A stretch of DNA of 64,000 nucleotides from Pyrus communis (GCF_963583255.1 NC_084815.1:3208150-3272149); one strand, 5' to 3'; shown: positions 44,741-59,690, counted from the first letter of the stretch. Numbers and translations are program-made. Notes: generated by a model from the letters alone, not told the origin.

Positions 44741-46215
44741 ATGAAAATAACGGGTTTCGGATCATTATCGGGTCACCCATTAAAAACAAGTTAATAACAG
44801 GTTTTTAACGGGTATACACGCAGGTAACACGTGGGTAACCCATTAAGAAAAAAATTATTTTGATAATTTTAAATTTTAATTACTAAAAGATTTATTATAA
44901 AATATAATAACCATATTAATATATACAATATGTTCTATATTAAATATATAGTTTTGTATTATTATTCTATATAAGTTACAAAAAAAAAATAGTCATTATT
45001 TTATTATGAGAGTTCCTTATTATTATTACTAGGATAAATTTTGCTTAACATGTTGTTGTCCAAAATTAAAATAAACTTGTATAGTATTTGTATAGGCAAG
45101 AACTAAGAAGATATACATACAAGTATGAAAAATGTAAAAGAATATATAAACACTCGTGATTCATCATTAATCCTCTACGAGTAGATAATGGTTACACTTA
45201 CATTATCATTTAGATTTTTAAAATCCTTCAAACCCTCATGAATAATATTTTTTATTTGAGGGCAAAATTAATAAAATTAATAAAAATTGTAGAAGTGTAA
45301 AAAATGTATAAAAAAAATATATATATATACAATCACTCATAGTGACAAGCTTTACAACTTTCATGAAGGGGTTAGCTTCGAAATCCAACACTATAATTCA
45401 TAAACCTTAAATTTATATTTAACCGTCGATTGTCATTTACGCTTTATTCTTCTTACTGAATTTCATTTTTTTAATTTTCTTTTTTGAAAACATGACCATC
45501 TGGCGGATGCAAGAGGATGAATGGTTCAGATCTTTGATATCATGTTTCGATATTTACGGTTAACTAAAATATGAGTAGATGTCTTTAATAGTCTTTCAAA
45601 AAACAAAATTTGTTGAGAACAATGAAGCGTAAACGTAAACAACAATCAACAGTTAAATTTTGATCTATGTTTTATATGATTATAGTGGTGAATTTCGAAG
45701 TTAAGCTCTTCATGAAAGTTGTAAAGTTTGTCATTACGAGCGTTTATATATTTTTCACACTTCTACATTAATTAAAAAACTATTAAAGACTTTATTTAAA
45801 TAACAATTGTAAGATAAATGAGACTAAATCTGTACCGTTAGATTCTATTTCACTTATATTATTAGAACTTTTTTGGACGAAAAAACCCCTTCTCTATTCC
45901 AATATTTTCCAATTTTACCATTTGATCAATTTAGGTAAGCGAAAATATACTTAAAAGAAAAATGCGTTTTTATGTTTTGGATGTGACAATATGTTATGTA
46001 TATACTTATTTAGTATTATGTTTTTCATTTGATTATTTTTTGGTTTAAAATATATTTTCCTTAACGGGATAACATGTCGAGTCATATTATCTGTTAATAT
46101 TATTAGATGGATTTCGGGTCAGGCCATTTTACCTGTTTATTTTAACGGATGTTACACGATACGACCTATTAAGATATCGTGTATGACACGAAAACGACAC
46201 GAACACGGAAAACAC
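44740..46215. repeat. Degenerate ACGGGTNACC-rich element, nested
   Basis: The left part (44740-44850) has repeated AACGGG, CGGGTCACCCATTAA and GGTAACCCATTAAG words. The right part (46060-46215) has TTAACGGGATAACATGTC, CGGGTCAGG and CGTGTATGACACGAAAACGAC in opposite orientation. This looks like the two ends of one old non-autonomous element of a type widespread in plants. The foldback at 45287-45772 sits in the middle. Boundaries are approximate. Confidence 0.45.
45287..45772. mobile_element. Large foldback element
   Basis: Arms of about 180 bases at roughly 80% identity. The left arm starts TGTAGAAGTGTAAAAAATGT and has CTTTACAACTTTCATGAAG and TTAACCGTCGATTGTC. The right arm is the inverse: CTTCATGAAAGTTGTAAAG, then TTTTTCACACTTCTACA at the end. 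The centre of about 120 bases is unpaired. No transposase and no clear duplication. Confidence 0.75.
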
Positions 46216-46380
46216 GACATGAATGCGATCTATTTGTAAGCATGCTGAGTTCGTTGCATATAGTATGTTCCTAGTCCAAAGTGTTGTTTGCCTGATTCGC
46301 GTCCCTAAATTCTGCACAAGTGAAAGAGGAATCGAAACCCAGATGGAAAATAGCGTTAACTGTTTCGGGATTAGTTTTGA

Positions 46381-46593
46381 CGTCCAGTTCGTGCATATAA
46401 ATCAAAACATTCGAATACAAATTCTAGGAAAACTCATGAAGAACTAGAAGACAACGTCGTTCCTGTGGCGGCAGATAGCCCTTCGAGGAAGAAAATTTCT
46501 TGTTGCTCAAGCAAGCAGCGAAACACCAGTTCATCGGAACCCCGAAAACCACATCGATCCAGGGGACGCAGTTTATTAGGCTTTGTTGGTTGA
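46381..46593 (+). other. Unassigned coding-like stretch
   Basis: An open frame of 70 codons without ATG that ends in TGA (46591-46593). It reads RPVRAYKSKHSNTNSRKTHE, ELEDNVVPVAADSPSRKKIS, CCSSKQRNTSSSEPRKPHRS, RGRSLLGFVG. It is Ser/Arg/Lys-rich with a Cys pair and looks more like a last exon than random AT-rich DNA. I do not recognise a family, and no upstream exon was found. It could be the remnant of a lost gene. Confidence 0.3.
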
Positions 46594-46744
46594 GCGACTG
46601 TTGCAAAACGATCAATCTTGTACAAGTTTGAGAAGCGGAAATGGTTAATCTTGCAGGTTGAGCTCTAACACAGGTGCGGAAGAAACCAGCGGATATGATG
46701 ATAAGTAACTTTAATATATTGAGATTTCAAATGTAAACACAAAA

Positions 46745-46817
46745 GCGCTCGTGGCCTAATGGATAAGGCATTTGACTTCTAATCAAAGGATTGTGGGTTC
46801 GAGTCCCACCGAGCGTG
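46745..46817 (+). tRNA. tRNA-Arg (UCU)
   Basis: A 73-nt cloverleaf. The acceptor stem GCGCTCG pairs with CGAGCGT (one G-T). The D arm contains GCCTAATGGATAAGGC (A box). The anticodon stem TTTGA pairs with TCAAA around the loop CTTCTAA with anticodon TCT. The T arm is GTGGGTTCGAGTCCCAC (B box), and the discriminator is G. No intron. A T-run starting at about 46825 can serve as RNA polymerase III terminator. It is a nuclear-type gene. Confidence 0.95.
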
Positions 46818-46825
46818 CTTCTGTC

Positions 46826-47200
46826 TTTTTTTTTTTTTTTGGTCAAAGGTCCGAAATTTATTGTCAACAAACAACTAAATACAAGAGGTCCAAAACAAAT
46901 GAAACACAACAAAAAACAAAAGGACCCAAACTTACACAACAGAGGGCCCAACACACTAGTTGGAGCCCAAAAACTAACACAGCACAAACAAAGCACATTA
47001 GTCTCCACCTCCCATTTTTTTTGGTCAAAGGTGCGAAATTTATTGTCAACAAACAACTAAATACAAGAGGTCCAAAACAAATGAAACACAACAAAAAACA
47101 AAAGGACCCAAAGTTACACAACAGAGGGCCCAACACACTAGTTGGAGCCTAAAAACTAACACAGCACAAACAAAGCACATTAGTCTCCACCTCCCAGAAA
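46826..47200. repeat. Two tandem copies of a 185-bp repeat after the tRNA
   Basis: Each copy opens with a T tract and GGTCAAAGGTNCGAAATTTA, runs through CAACAAACAACTAAATACAA and AGAGGGCCCAACACACTAGT, and closes with TTAGTCTCCACCTCCCA. Copies are about 46826-47012 and 47013-47198 and nearly identical, so the duplication is young. The ORFs on both strands here are by-products. Confidence 0.8.
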
Positions 47201-48200
47201 CGAAGAAGATGGTGGCTCCTATAACCTGTAATAACCACCATGCCGATCGCAACCAGAATACGAAAGAAGCTGGTGGAGAACCCACTGACGACAATGCCAA
47301 TAAAGGCAAGCAAATGGAAGGTGGTGGTGTGTACACTCGAGTAAAACTCTATGCACCTTCCAAAGAAACCACAGCCGAGTGTTGTGAAGAAAAGAGATTG
47401 CAAATCAGAAAAAGAGGAAGCAACAAGAAGGGTTGGAGCCAACCCTGAGTGGGACTAGAAGAAATTGGAAAAACAGAGCGAGAGGGATAGATGATAGCCA
47501 TGGAATTGGAAGGAGAACGAAGGTGAGGGTAGATCGAAAACGGAAAAAGGGTGGAAGAGTAAGGATGATAGGAAAAGTAGGAAAAGTTAGTCTTATACTT
47601 ACTTTAAAAGAAAGCATAACCAATGCTATATACGTACATACTTTTATCGGTATTTAAGTGTCATTTTATTATTGATTATTGCGCTTCTGAAATCACTGTA
47701 CATACTTATCTTAAAAAAAGTATAAGATTAATTGTTTAACAATATCATCAATGTAATATATATACCGTTAACGATAACTACATGTCATTTCATTATTGTC
47801 GTATCGCACTTTTGAAATCATTGTACTTACTTAACTTAAAAGAAAGTATAAGAAAAACGATTTCACCTCGTCATCAATGCGATACACGTATATACCGTTA
47901 ACGGTAACCATATGTTGTTTTACAATTGACGTATCACTTATTATGTGTGATTAAAAAACATTTCCTAAATGTGCACCAGAGAAAGTCTTGTTTTCGCTTT
48001 CCTAGAACATAAGTCATTCCACTTGTTTTGCAATCTTGGTGGGCCCAAACATCCTTTCCAATCAGGTCCACAATGGCCCAGTTCAAGCCCAACAAGCCGC
48101 CTTGGAGCCCAAGTAAATCCATCTTCCCAAACCTTCCACCGACTGTAAAGCTCGCAAATATTTCTCGAGTTCGCGCGAACAGGGAGTGACAGAAGGAAAG
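47200..48200. repeat. Spacer with 122-bp tandem repeats
   Basis: 47580-47940 has about 2.5 copies of a unit of 122-125 bases containing ATACCGTTAACGATAAC, TGTCATTTCATTATTG, GTATCGCACTTTTGAAATCA and AACTTAAAAGAAAGTATAAG. 47200-47460 has an open but unrecognised frame. The last 100 bases before 48207 are leader of the MdAP1-type gene. Confidence 0.55.
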
Positions 48201-48206
48201 AGAAAG

Positions 48207-49805
48207 ATGGGGTGGGTGTGGAGGGACGACGAGGATGATGACAACAATTCAACGGCGATTGACATAAATCCTAGATCGGACGGCGATCGATGCTTGACGA
48301 GGAAGGTGGTGAAGACGCAGTGCAAGACTGAGGAGGTGGAGCCTGGAAAGTTCGTCAGGAAGTGCGAGAAGACCGAGCAGCTTCTCAGGGACTGCGCCGG
48401 CCGGTAAATCCCAATCTCCCTCATTCTCTCTATCGATTTCTCCATTTCCCTAAAACCCAATGACAAATTGGGAATATTTTATCTAGGGTTTCTGTGAATT
48501 GTTGGAAATTGCCTGATGGTGTCACTTTGATTTTGTCATATCTATGTTAATTTTTTGGGATTTTTATTTTATTTTATTTTATTTTTTAGGGTGTTATTAT
48601 TGGGCTTATGGCTTAGGATAGAAATTGTTGAGAATCATAATAATGTTATGATATTTGCTCGATTGTTGTAGGAAATGTTGGTTTTTCTGTAATTTTCATT
48701 ACAACACGATTCGATATTGAATCCAATTTGTATAGTGTTTATAATTAAGAAAAATATATAGGAAATATGAGACAAGAGAGATTAGAAAACGCCGCCTCTT
48801 GCATTCGTTTATAAATTGTTCGAGTGGACGTGGTTTACAGTTGAGTGAAGTATATATAGCGTGTGGTTAATAAGAGTGTGTTAATAAGAGCGACACGTAA
48901 GACGTCTGATTAGATTGTATTGATTCTGCATACAGAAAGAGTTGTGGCTTTGATTTGTATTACGTCAGATGAATTGTGAATATAGTTAAAGGTCGTTTTG
49001 TGGTTATGCATAATAGGTTCTTGTTAGAGCATCAGTATCAGTTTCAGCACTTCTTTATGCTATTTGTTCCTTGATAAATTGTTTGAGATTAATTTGAACG
49101 ATGCCTCGAAAACATCAACAAGTATGCGTGTAGAATTGGTTTAGCAGCTGGTAAAACGTTTTATGCTTGTGCGAAAAAGGTTACATTGACATTAGAGCTG
49201 AACACTATAATTGTTTGGTATGGGGCTGAATGTAGTAAAACATTTATAAGCACCATATTTCCGAATGTCTGTAGCAGTCTTTGGGACGTAATTCGAGCTA
49301 TCTAGTGCTGCAGTGCTTAAAAAAGAACCTTTTTCGTTTTCTTCCCTTGTTTGAGTATGGGCGGTTTATATGTTGCGATAACATTGACCAATGTAGAGCC
49401 AATTGCTGAGCACTCTTGCTTTTTGTTAGGCCCGTAGAAGTGGTGCAATCCAACAAGGAGTACACTGAAGATGATGTCACTGAAGAGGTGCTCAAGGGGT
49501 CTGCCACCTTTGGGTCATCACAGCACGGAGCATTTGACTTCCCAGGGCTACGCAGTGACATTGAAGACATTGAACGCAACTTTATGGGTGGCCTCAGCCG
49601 ATTCTTTGAGGCTGCCGAGGAGTTGAAGAGTGGCTTCTTCAGTGCGTTTGGGAACATCTTTGATGAGGGACCTTCCTCCCCACTACCTCCTAGGAGGCGC
49701 GAGGTACCCATTGAAGGCCATCATCAGCAGGAAGCTTTTCCTAAAGCAAGTGTTAGCGACGACTCAGGACACGTTGATCTCTCTGGCTTGGCAAGAGATG
49801 TGTGA
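48207..49805 (+). CDS. Mal d 1-associated protein (MdAP1-type), fra a 1-associated
   Basis: Two exons, 48207-48403 and 49430-49805, split by a 1,026-bp intron within an Arg codon, give 190 residues. The protein is MGWVWRDDEDDDNNSTAIDI, then CLTRKVVKTQCKTEEVEPGK, FVRKCEKTEQLLRDC, VEVVQSNKEYTEDDVTEEVL, DIERNFMGGLSRFFEAAEEL, and ends DSGHVDLSGLARDV. It matches what I know of the apple Mal d 1-associated protein, found by interaction with the PR-10 allergen Mal d 1. Homologues are small, soluble, plant-specific proteins without a known biochemical activity. The conserved Cys residues (C40-region KTQCKTEE, RKCEKTE, LRDCAG) resemble those of the family. It has no signal peptide. Frame and splice sites are clean, so it should be functional. 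Confidence 0.88.
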
Positions 49806-51420
49806 AGCAGAATTGTCCATTGCCCGTGATAAGTTAAAAGAATGACCACATCGGTTTACCTGTTAGTATCGTATCTTCCCTTTCTACTTAATATAGAGTA
49901 CAACGTGAAATTTCTCGCGTACAGTAGAGCATTTCCTACGAAGGAATTTTAGCATGAATCCATCATCCTGCCTTACGATGTGAATGCGCCTAGTAATGTT
50001 ATACGAATCTTATTTGCTGAATGCATTATCTGATCATTTCGTATTGGTTCATGTAAACGCAATCTACGCAATATGTCAATTCTACGTGATACGTCGATGT
50101 ATCACAGAATTTTCTTGAACCTTATTGCTCTCAACAAAAGAAGTCGTCTTACGTCTGGATAGAGAGATTCTTGGTTGTCACCAATTGTATACAATTATGT
50201 GTCTATCTCTTTTATTCCGTGCGTAGGGCCGATTTTCTCGATTGGAGACATCCGAGTAGACATTATGCTTTTCTTGTTTCGTTGAATCTTTTCACAATAA
50301 TTGTGAGAGTAGGATCCTCCGGTTGGTGCCTAGTTAGTGCCAAGCCTCAAAGTGTTGCATGTACGATATTAAATAGGATCCTCTGTTTTTTGACGAAGTT
50401 TCCAACAGCCTACCAAGTACCAACCAGTACGAAAGTCCAAAACACAAGTACACGTAAGCCATGATTGACCAACGAAAGCCGACCACGTTGCCGTGGAGTC
50501 AAACAGGTTCCTACAACTACGAGGTTTGTCGCAGCAAGTACAATGGGTTAGTGTCTAGTCAAAGTCAAACACAAATTAACATAAAATATGGTCTTTTCTA
50601 TTTTTTTTTATATTTGTTTGGCATACAAATTGGTCACTTTCACTTGTTCACGCTTCCTCAACAATTTGCATTGAGAATTTGAGAAAATTGGAATAAACTG
50701 GACGACCAAAAAAACAAGGAAAGTACGCTTATAGTATAATTGTAATTTATATGTAATCTTGATTAATTTAGAGTAATTCTATTGGCATTGTTGCATGCGG
50801 CTTGACGCCCTGAGTTGGGTAAACAATATGGTCCGATTCTTCATGCCACGTTGTAAGTTGGTTGATAGATATCATCCAATTAAAACAATATTACGTACTA
50901 TAAGTTTTTATTTATAATTCAGATTTACGTGTCATTTTTGGATAATATATTTCACTCAATCAATCACGTGAAAAAAATACCGTCACTAAATCTTTATCCA
51001 TATGATGAGGAAATTTAGTAAGTTACCATTATTGGTAGATTTTTATTTTATGAGTTTGTGGCTGGTGAAGCAGGGAAAAGTGGTAATTTCGATTAAATTT
51101 TTCTATACACGAAAATAGAAAAAGAAATCTCACCGGCCAGTGGCGGCTGCCGGCGGTGGAGTGGCCAGCCCGCACAATGACGGATGACCAAATCGGCCAT
51201 AACCCAGCTGTACAGTTGTACAAACTCCCATTGTGGCATGCCGGTCACATCCTACCAATCTTAAACCCTCCAAATCACAAAGATCCCAGCCGTCCATTCC
51301 GGTTTTCAAATGGGAAGGTGAAAAGTTTCTCTCTGTTTGAGTCAAAATTGTAAAAAATAAAAAATAAAAAAAAGAAAAAAAAGAAAGAAGGAACGCGTCT
51401 TGAAACATTCCAACAGAAAA
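49806..51420. other. Spacer between MdAP1-type and CDPK genes
   Basis: Likely 3' untranslated sequence at the left and CDPK promoter at the right. No exon, RNA gene or element recognised. Confidence 0.35.
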
Positions 51421-51427
51421 ACCTAAA

Positions 51428-51433
51428 CCTCTC

Positions 51434-51475
<42 letters not shown>

Positions 51476-52187
51476 CATAATTTCCTTCCTTCTTCCTTCG
51501 TTCGTGTGCGGATGTGATTATATAACATGGAAAAAAGATAGAGAGAAAACCATAATACTTTCTCTCACAATCTCAAAAACCGCACAATACGACTGTGTTT
51601 TACCGTTCTCTCTCTAATTCTTCTGCTGTTTCTCTCTCTCCATAATCTGAAATCTTCTTCCTTCTTGACGTGGAACTTGTCGACATTTTCAGCCCCTAAT
51701 ATTGGGTTTTGTCCATTTTCCGGTTTCGGTTTCGGTTTCCGGCAGTCGTCTTCTCTATTGGGTATGCATTGGAAGGTTGAATGGTTTTGAGGAAAATTCA
51801 TGTTCTTTTCTAACTTGTAGAAAGAATTTTGGGCCATTGGGTCCTCCTTTTGGTTAGTTTATTTTGGAGTTTATTTTGGTGTACTTTGAGGCTCTTCCTG
51901 GGGTTAAAGATTGCAGCTTTTTCTCCAGAGAACCTCGACGGTACGAAGGAAACAACCTTTGTTTGAGAAGATTGTGATATTTTTCCATTTGTTTGATTCA
52001 AATATTTATTGTTCTTAAAGTGATTGGGATTGAGTTGGTTAAATTGGTGGATGGTGCTCCCTTTTTGGTCCTTCCATTTTAATATACATTACCTTTTTGA
52101 GAGAAAGAGATGGGATTTTGGCCCTTGTATGATATGTGTCTGCATTTAAAATTTTGATGAGAATTTGAGAGATTGATATATATTCCG
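51428..52187 (+). promoter_or_regulatory. CDPK leader with (CT)n tract
   Basis: A pyrimidine tract, mostly CTCTCT, runs from 51428 to 51473, and a shorter one lies at 51608-51640. CT-rich tracts near transcription starts are common in plant genes. The ATG is at 52188, so the leader is long (perhaps 600 bases); a leader intron is possible but not defined. Confidence 0.45.
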
Positions 52188-55223
<3,036 letters not shown>

Positions 55224-56425
55224 CAGTGGTAGAGCGAGGCATTTTTCTTAATTGGCTCCATTTTTCCTTCCACAACCTGTGAATTTCTGCAGCTTTTCGA
55301 GATTTACAGATCAGAATTAAGGTCTTTGGTAAATATGAATTTAATTAATTAGTTTTCAATTCACTAATTTGTATCAAAACAGATTATCTTCTGATAGAGA
55401 AAACTGACTGTACATAAACACAATAACCTTCAATTTTCTGGGTATATGTGTTATTTTTATTTTCTCAACGGTTTTTACTTAATCAAATAGGAAGGTAAGG
55501 CTCCCAACTCAGTTCAACTCAGGGTTGTATATAGCCTTTTCAATTAGGGTGTTTGGAAGCATTCAAACACAGAACGCGCGACGTCAGTAGTGAGGTGAAT
55601 GTTCTTAATCACTTGATACGATTTCATTTTTGTTTTCTTTGTAGAATATATTTTCCCTCTACATATAGTTTTTGCGTATATGTTTATGTGACTATTTGAA
55701 TCATGCATTTTATTCAGACTTAGAGAACTGTTTGAGAGAATTCTAAGTGTCTTTTCCTTCTTCATAGATTTTTCTTATATAAGATTTGGGTTACTTGGAC
55801 GCTACGCCCAACTATTTTTCATCATCAAGGAACTTAACTAATTAATAAGATACTAGATATTGGCCCAGTGTGATAAAATCTAGGCGAAAGAGAAAGAGTA
55901 CAACGTTTTAAGAGTCATGGATATGATGTTGAATGCGTTTAATGTTGCCTTGTTAAAGCAGTTTCAGAAAAAGAAAAATCACGGGGTAAAAAGCTGTTCA
56001 TATGTTGAAAGTGTAAGCTTTCATCTAATTGTCGTAATTGAAAGACTTCAAATGATCTTATACAGTCTACAGAAAATTGAATTCAGAGAACTTGTTGAGA
56101 TTCTTAATTGGCCATAGAACCGGTGCAGAAAGCCCGACACATCCTATTCCTAGTCATCTCCAAACTCGGGCACATCGTACAAAAATCAGAGTTTGTGGTG
56201 AAACGCCATCGAATAATTTTTCTTAATTTTTTAAGAAAAATTAAAACAAATTAAAACCAATTGCTTTAACTATTTTGTTGTCGAATTTTTTTTATTAAAA
56301 CAATATTATTATCATAAACTAAATTAAGAGGATGAGAGAGTGAAAGTTTGGACCTATGACGCAGTAGTTGAATGAAAAACTCTTTATTTTCTAGGACAAT
56401 CTATCACTTATTATTGTCGATTTAG
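55224..56425. other. 3' flank of CDPK gene and spacer
   Basis: 3' untranslated region to about 55450, then AT-rich sequence. A 66-codon ORF at 55917-56117 has no recognised similarity and no splice context. An inverted pair TTTTTCTTAATTTTTTAAGAAAAA lies near 56216. Confidence 0.35.
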
Positions 56426-56999
56426 ATCATAGGTAGGGATGGAAAAAGCCTCAAGAATTTGGGTATCCGATGATATCCAACCCTAATGGGGTGGTTATGG
56501 AGGACAATAAACAATTATAGTGCGAGTTTGGAGAATGCTTTAAAAGCCCGATTCAGATATGGAGCAATATGGTATTACCATCCCCTGACCAGAACCTGAC
56601 CCGATTATATACTTATATTAAATCATCAATACAATTCTTTTAAATTATGTTTGTGAGTCATCTTTATTGATCTTGTAGTGTCTCGTATTTCCTTACTATT
56701 ACAAGGGTGGATCTCTTTAAAAAATTATTTACTTTGTTATTAGCTTTTAGGTTTAATGCTAGCTGATTATTGATTAACATGTTTTGCATAATCAAAATTT
56801 AAAGATAAACTTTTCATGATAGGCGGGTTGTTGGGTGCTGATTTAGAGATACCTTCCCCTGCAGAGGTAGGGGTGGGGTATCCCCGTTTAAAAAGAATGG
56901 TTATGAATGCGGTTATTGGGAAAAAAGTTACCAACAAAGGCGGGGATGGAGGTGGCACCCCCGACCCCATCCCGCCCCGTTGCCATCCCTAATCATAGA
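56426..56999. mobile_element. Small hAT-like MITE with 8-bp duplication
   Basis: The element spans 56434-56991 (558 bp), begins TAGGGATGG and ends CCATCCCTA. Flanks are ATCATAGG (56426-56433) and ATCATAGA (56992-56999), 7 of 8 matching. Ends are similar to those of the CslA-carrying element (TAGGGGTGG). The interior is GC-rich near the right end (GGCGGGGATGG, GACCCCATCCCGCCCCG) and non-coding. Confidence 0.78.
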
Positions 57000-59115
57000 T
57001 AAAAGGAAGAATTAGTAGCAATATGGCATATACCTACCATTCATCCCAAGATTAACATAGTGAACAATCTAAACTGTGTTCTAAATCTGTGTAGCCAAAA
57101 AGTATTCTAGTACAAGGTAGGCAGATGTCTGCACCGATAACGGGAGGCCGAACGTCAGTCTGCCCCGACGACACTCCTGATCTCTTACTATTTTCAGTGC
57201 AGATATCCGCTCCTAAAACGGTTGCACAAATTAAATGATCAAGAAAACACAAATTACAAAGCTATTTGATCCACCAACGTTCAGTCTCCGCTCCACCTGA
57301 GAACCTGCGATCTATTTCCAACCACAACTTTAATGTACGTGACATGATAAAAGCTCGATCACCAGCTCAAAAGTAGACATGCAAGTCTTGTTGGTGCCAC
57401 AAATTTCGAGCCTCACATCTCTTGATTTCAATATTTTTAGAGCAAATGATATAGCGTTTGCGGAAATTATGGGATTGTTTAGGCGGGGCATTCAAGATAT
57501 AAGACATATACCAAAGTGGGGCATTCAACTTATTGATTAATTTTGCACAAAAAGTCTTTGTATAGATCACCATATATGTACACTTCCATTTCCGAAAAGT
57601 AGTCGACATGAATTCTTTCAATCTAACCAGGGTGGTGACGATGAGATTAGATTTAAGATAGGTTACAAGTTCAATATATAGAATAGAAATACTGTTAAGA
57701 TTTTTTTTTTATTAATTTCAACTTGGAACCTCTTTCAACATTAGAAAGATAAATATCAGTAGATCAAAATCTAGTTGATAAGTGTTCTCAATTTAAGACC
57801 AAAAATACAAAGATGAGGAAGAAATAATCGAGGGCTTAAAATGTAAGTATCCTTACAAATATGAACGATAATGCCTCACATAATACATGGCTTGGCTATA
57901 GGAGAAAATGATGCTTTGGGATGCAAAGGGGATGTCGATATTGTAGTGGCCCCGGGGGCCGGGAGCCAATACATAAAGTCGTAGAAAACTTGCAGTTTAG
58001 ACTACAAACAACTAATGAACTTTAAATTATGAGGGAAAGGCCAATGATGAGTCAATTTTTGGCCCCCAGGGCCATCCTTGTGAAATTTTTTGGTCCTCTT
58101 TTTGTTTTGCTTTGGTTTCTTCTTCTTGTTTGTTTTTCCTTGAGATTGCACATGTTGGCATACCTTTTCTTTTGTAAGCTTAAAATTATTTTGGATTTTT
58201 TAAAGATTTTTTGTGACCATGATTTTATCTCACCAAAAAAGTTTAAAGGGAGTAATCTTGTTCCTTCACTTTTTCCTTTCTTTTCTTACCAACCTTGGCG
58301 TTTTTAAATTGGATGCACTTGAGATTGTGAGTATACCCTAGCGCTGGTGGTGAACGTGACCGATCTCCCCCTAAATTTTATGTTACTGAAAAAAAATTGG
58401 ATGCACCCTCATCAAACCATTTTAGTAAAACTTAACAATGGTTGGTTCCTTATAACTTATGAATTATGAAACAGAGATGGAAAATAACTCATTAAAAATA
58501 AGAAATAAAAAATTATGATCGCGTGTCAGAATGTGATCTATTTATAATGTGGAATGACAAATTCTTTGATAGAAGTCAAATATTTTCCTTTCTAAAAAAT
58601 TGATGCTTATTTGATTAATTAAATTATGAACACGATCAAAAGGAACTGATTTTATTGTTAGGGGAGATTTGAGAGATGCCAAATGTTGGAAGGGTGTTTG
58701 ATAGTCGTACTCAGTGTTTACAATATTTATGAAATTGTCGATATTTTTGTTGTAACATCCAAAAAATCAATGATCGATATGGAAATGGGGGGTGAAATGC
58801 AAAGTTCACCCACTGTCGACGAGATATAGGAAAATCAATAAATATTGGGACGATATTTTTGTTGAGAAATTTTTTCTCTAATTTTGACTAAATTTGAATC
58901 AATTGATATACCCACATCATTGCAAATTTCCATCAAAGACAATCGATATATGCATCGATATTTTCATAAATTTGCGTATTGTTATGTCCACTTATATCGA
59001 TATTTAAACATTATTAGTATCAATTGTAATAGTATTAGCTTTCAGCTAAGTTAAGACAAATGTCACTAAACCAAATAATGATTAAAGCGTTGCTATCTTC
59101 AGTTTGCTACGGTGA
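57000..59115. other. Spacer without recognised genes
   Basis: AT-rich. The phrase GATATTTTTGTTG recurs at 58738 and 58851, with several ATCGATAT words around 58740-59010, suggesting an old internal repeat. A 92-codon ORF at 58029-58307 is rich in Phe/Leu from T-rich DNA and not supported. Confidence 0.35.
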
Positions 59116-59116
59116 A

Positions 59117-59272
59117 TTAGTTTTTTTTTTTTTTTTTGTCTTAACAAACAATATTATCTACACTAAGGAGATGGAGGAGTTAACTAATTCTCACAATGGG
59201 GTAGCAATAAAGTGGTTTAAATTCATTTTTGATAAGAATCGAACCTAAAACCCTTTATTTACAAGTGAATTA
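59117..59272 (-). mobile_element. tRNA-derived SINE
   Basis: On the minus strand: TTCACTTGTAAATAAAGGG, TTTTAGGTTCGATTCTTATC (B box), AATTTAAACCACTTTATTGC, CCATTGTGAGAATTAG, CTTAGTGTAGATAATATTG and an A-rich tail (the T-run at 59117-59137). This is the best-preserved copy of the family in the window. Confidence 0.7.
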
Positions 59273-59379
59273 TAAAATAAGTTCCCCTTTTAATTAAAAA
59301 TTAAAACTAATAAATTGTCAATAATGGAATTGCATGAAAGAATGGCATTGAGGGCCAAGAGGGCAAAGTGCCAAATCAC

Positions 59380-59690
59380 AAATGAAGAGTGCACTTGAGA
59401 ATCCAGCCTAGCCGTTGAATGCAACGCACCACCTGCAAAATCCCAAATGGACGGCTGAGATTGTCTGGTGAGTTAAAAGCAACCGTAGGATGGCCATCTA
59501 TCACGCACGTCGTTACAGCTCACGCGCGGTTGGTGGACGTGGTGGGGTGTCCAGGTTGGCCTAACGTGAGACCAATCATGTTGCTCGGTCTTGCCACGTC
59601 AGCGGGAAAGACAGCAGCACCACCTGTGAACGCCACACCCAATAAAAACAGAGTCCCAAACGTTCTCCAACAGTAACCTCCCCCCGGCTG
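59380..59690. promoter_or_regulatory. GC-richer promoter-like island
   Basis: GC content is clearly above the surroundings. It contains TTGCCACGTCAGCGG (bZIP-type ACGT core), ACCAATCATG (CCAAT), CACGCACGTCG and ACCCAATAAAAACAGAG (weak TATA-like). No coding exon follows within the window on either side. It could be a promoter of a gene not recognised here, or a relic. Confidence 0.3.

Noticed and set aside
46727..47442. Long overlapping ORFs on both strands after the tRNA
   Set aside because: Same protein repeated because the DNA is a tandem duplication; frames are open on both strands, no domain, and the tRNA overlaps them.
58029..58307. 92-codon ORF with hydrophobic stretches like membrane segments
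   Set aside because: Phe/Leu richness comes from T-rich DNA; no splice context, no homology recognised.
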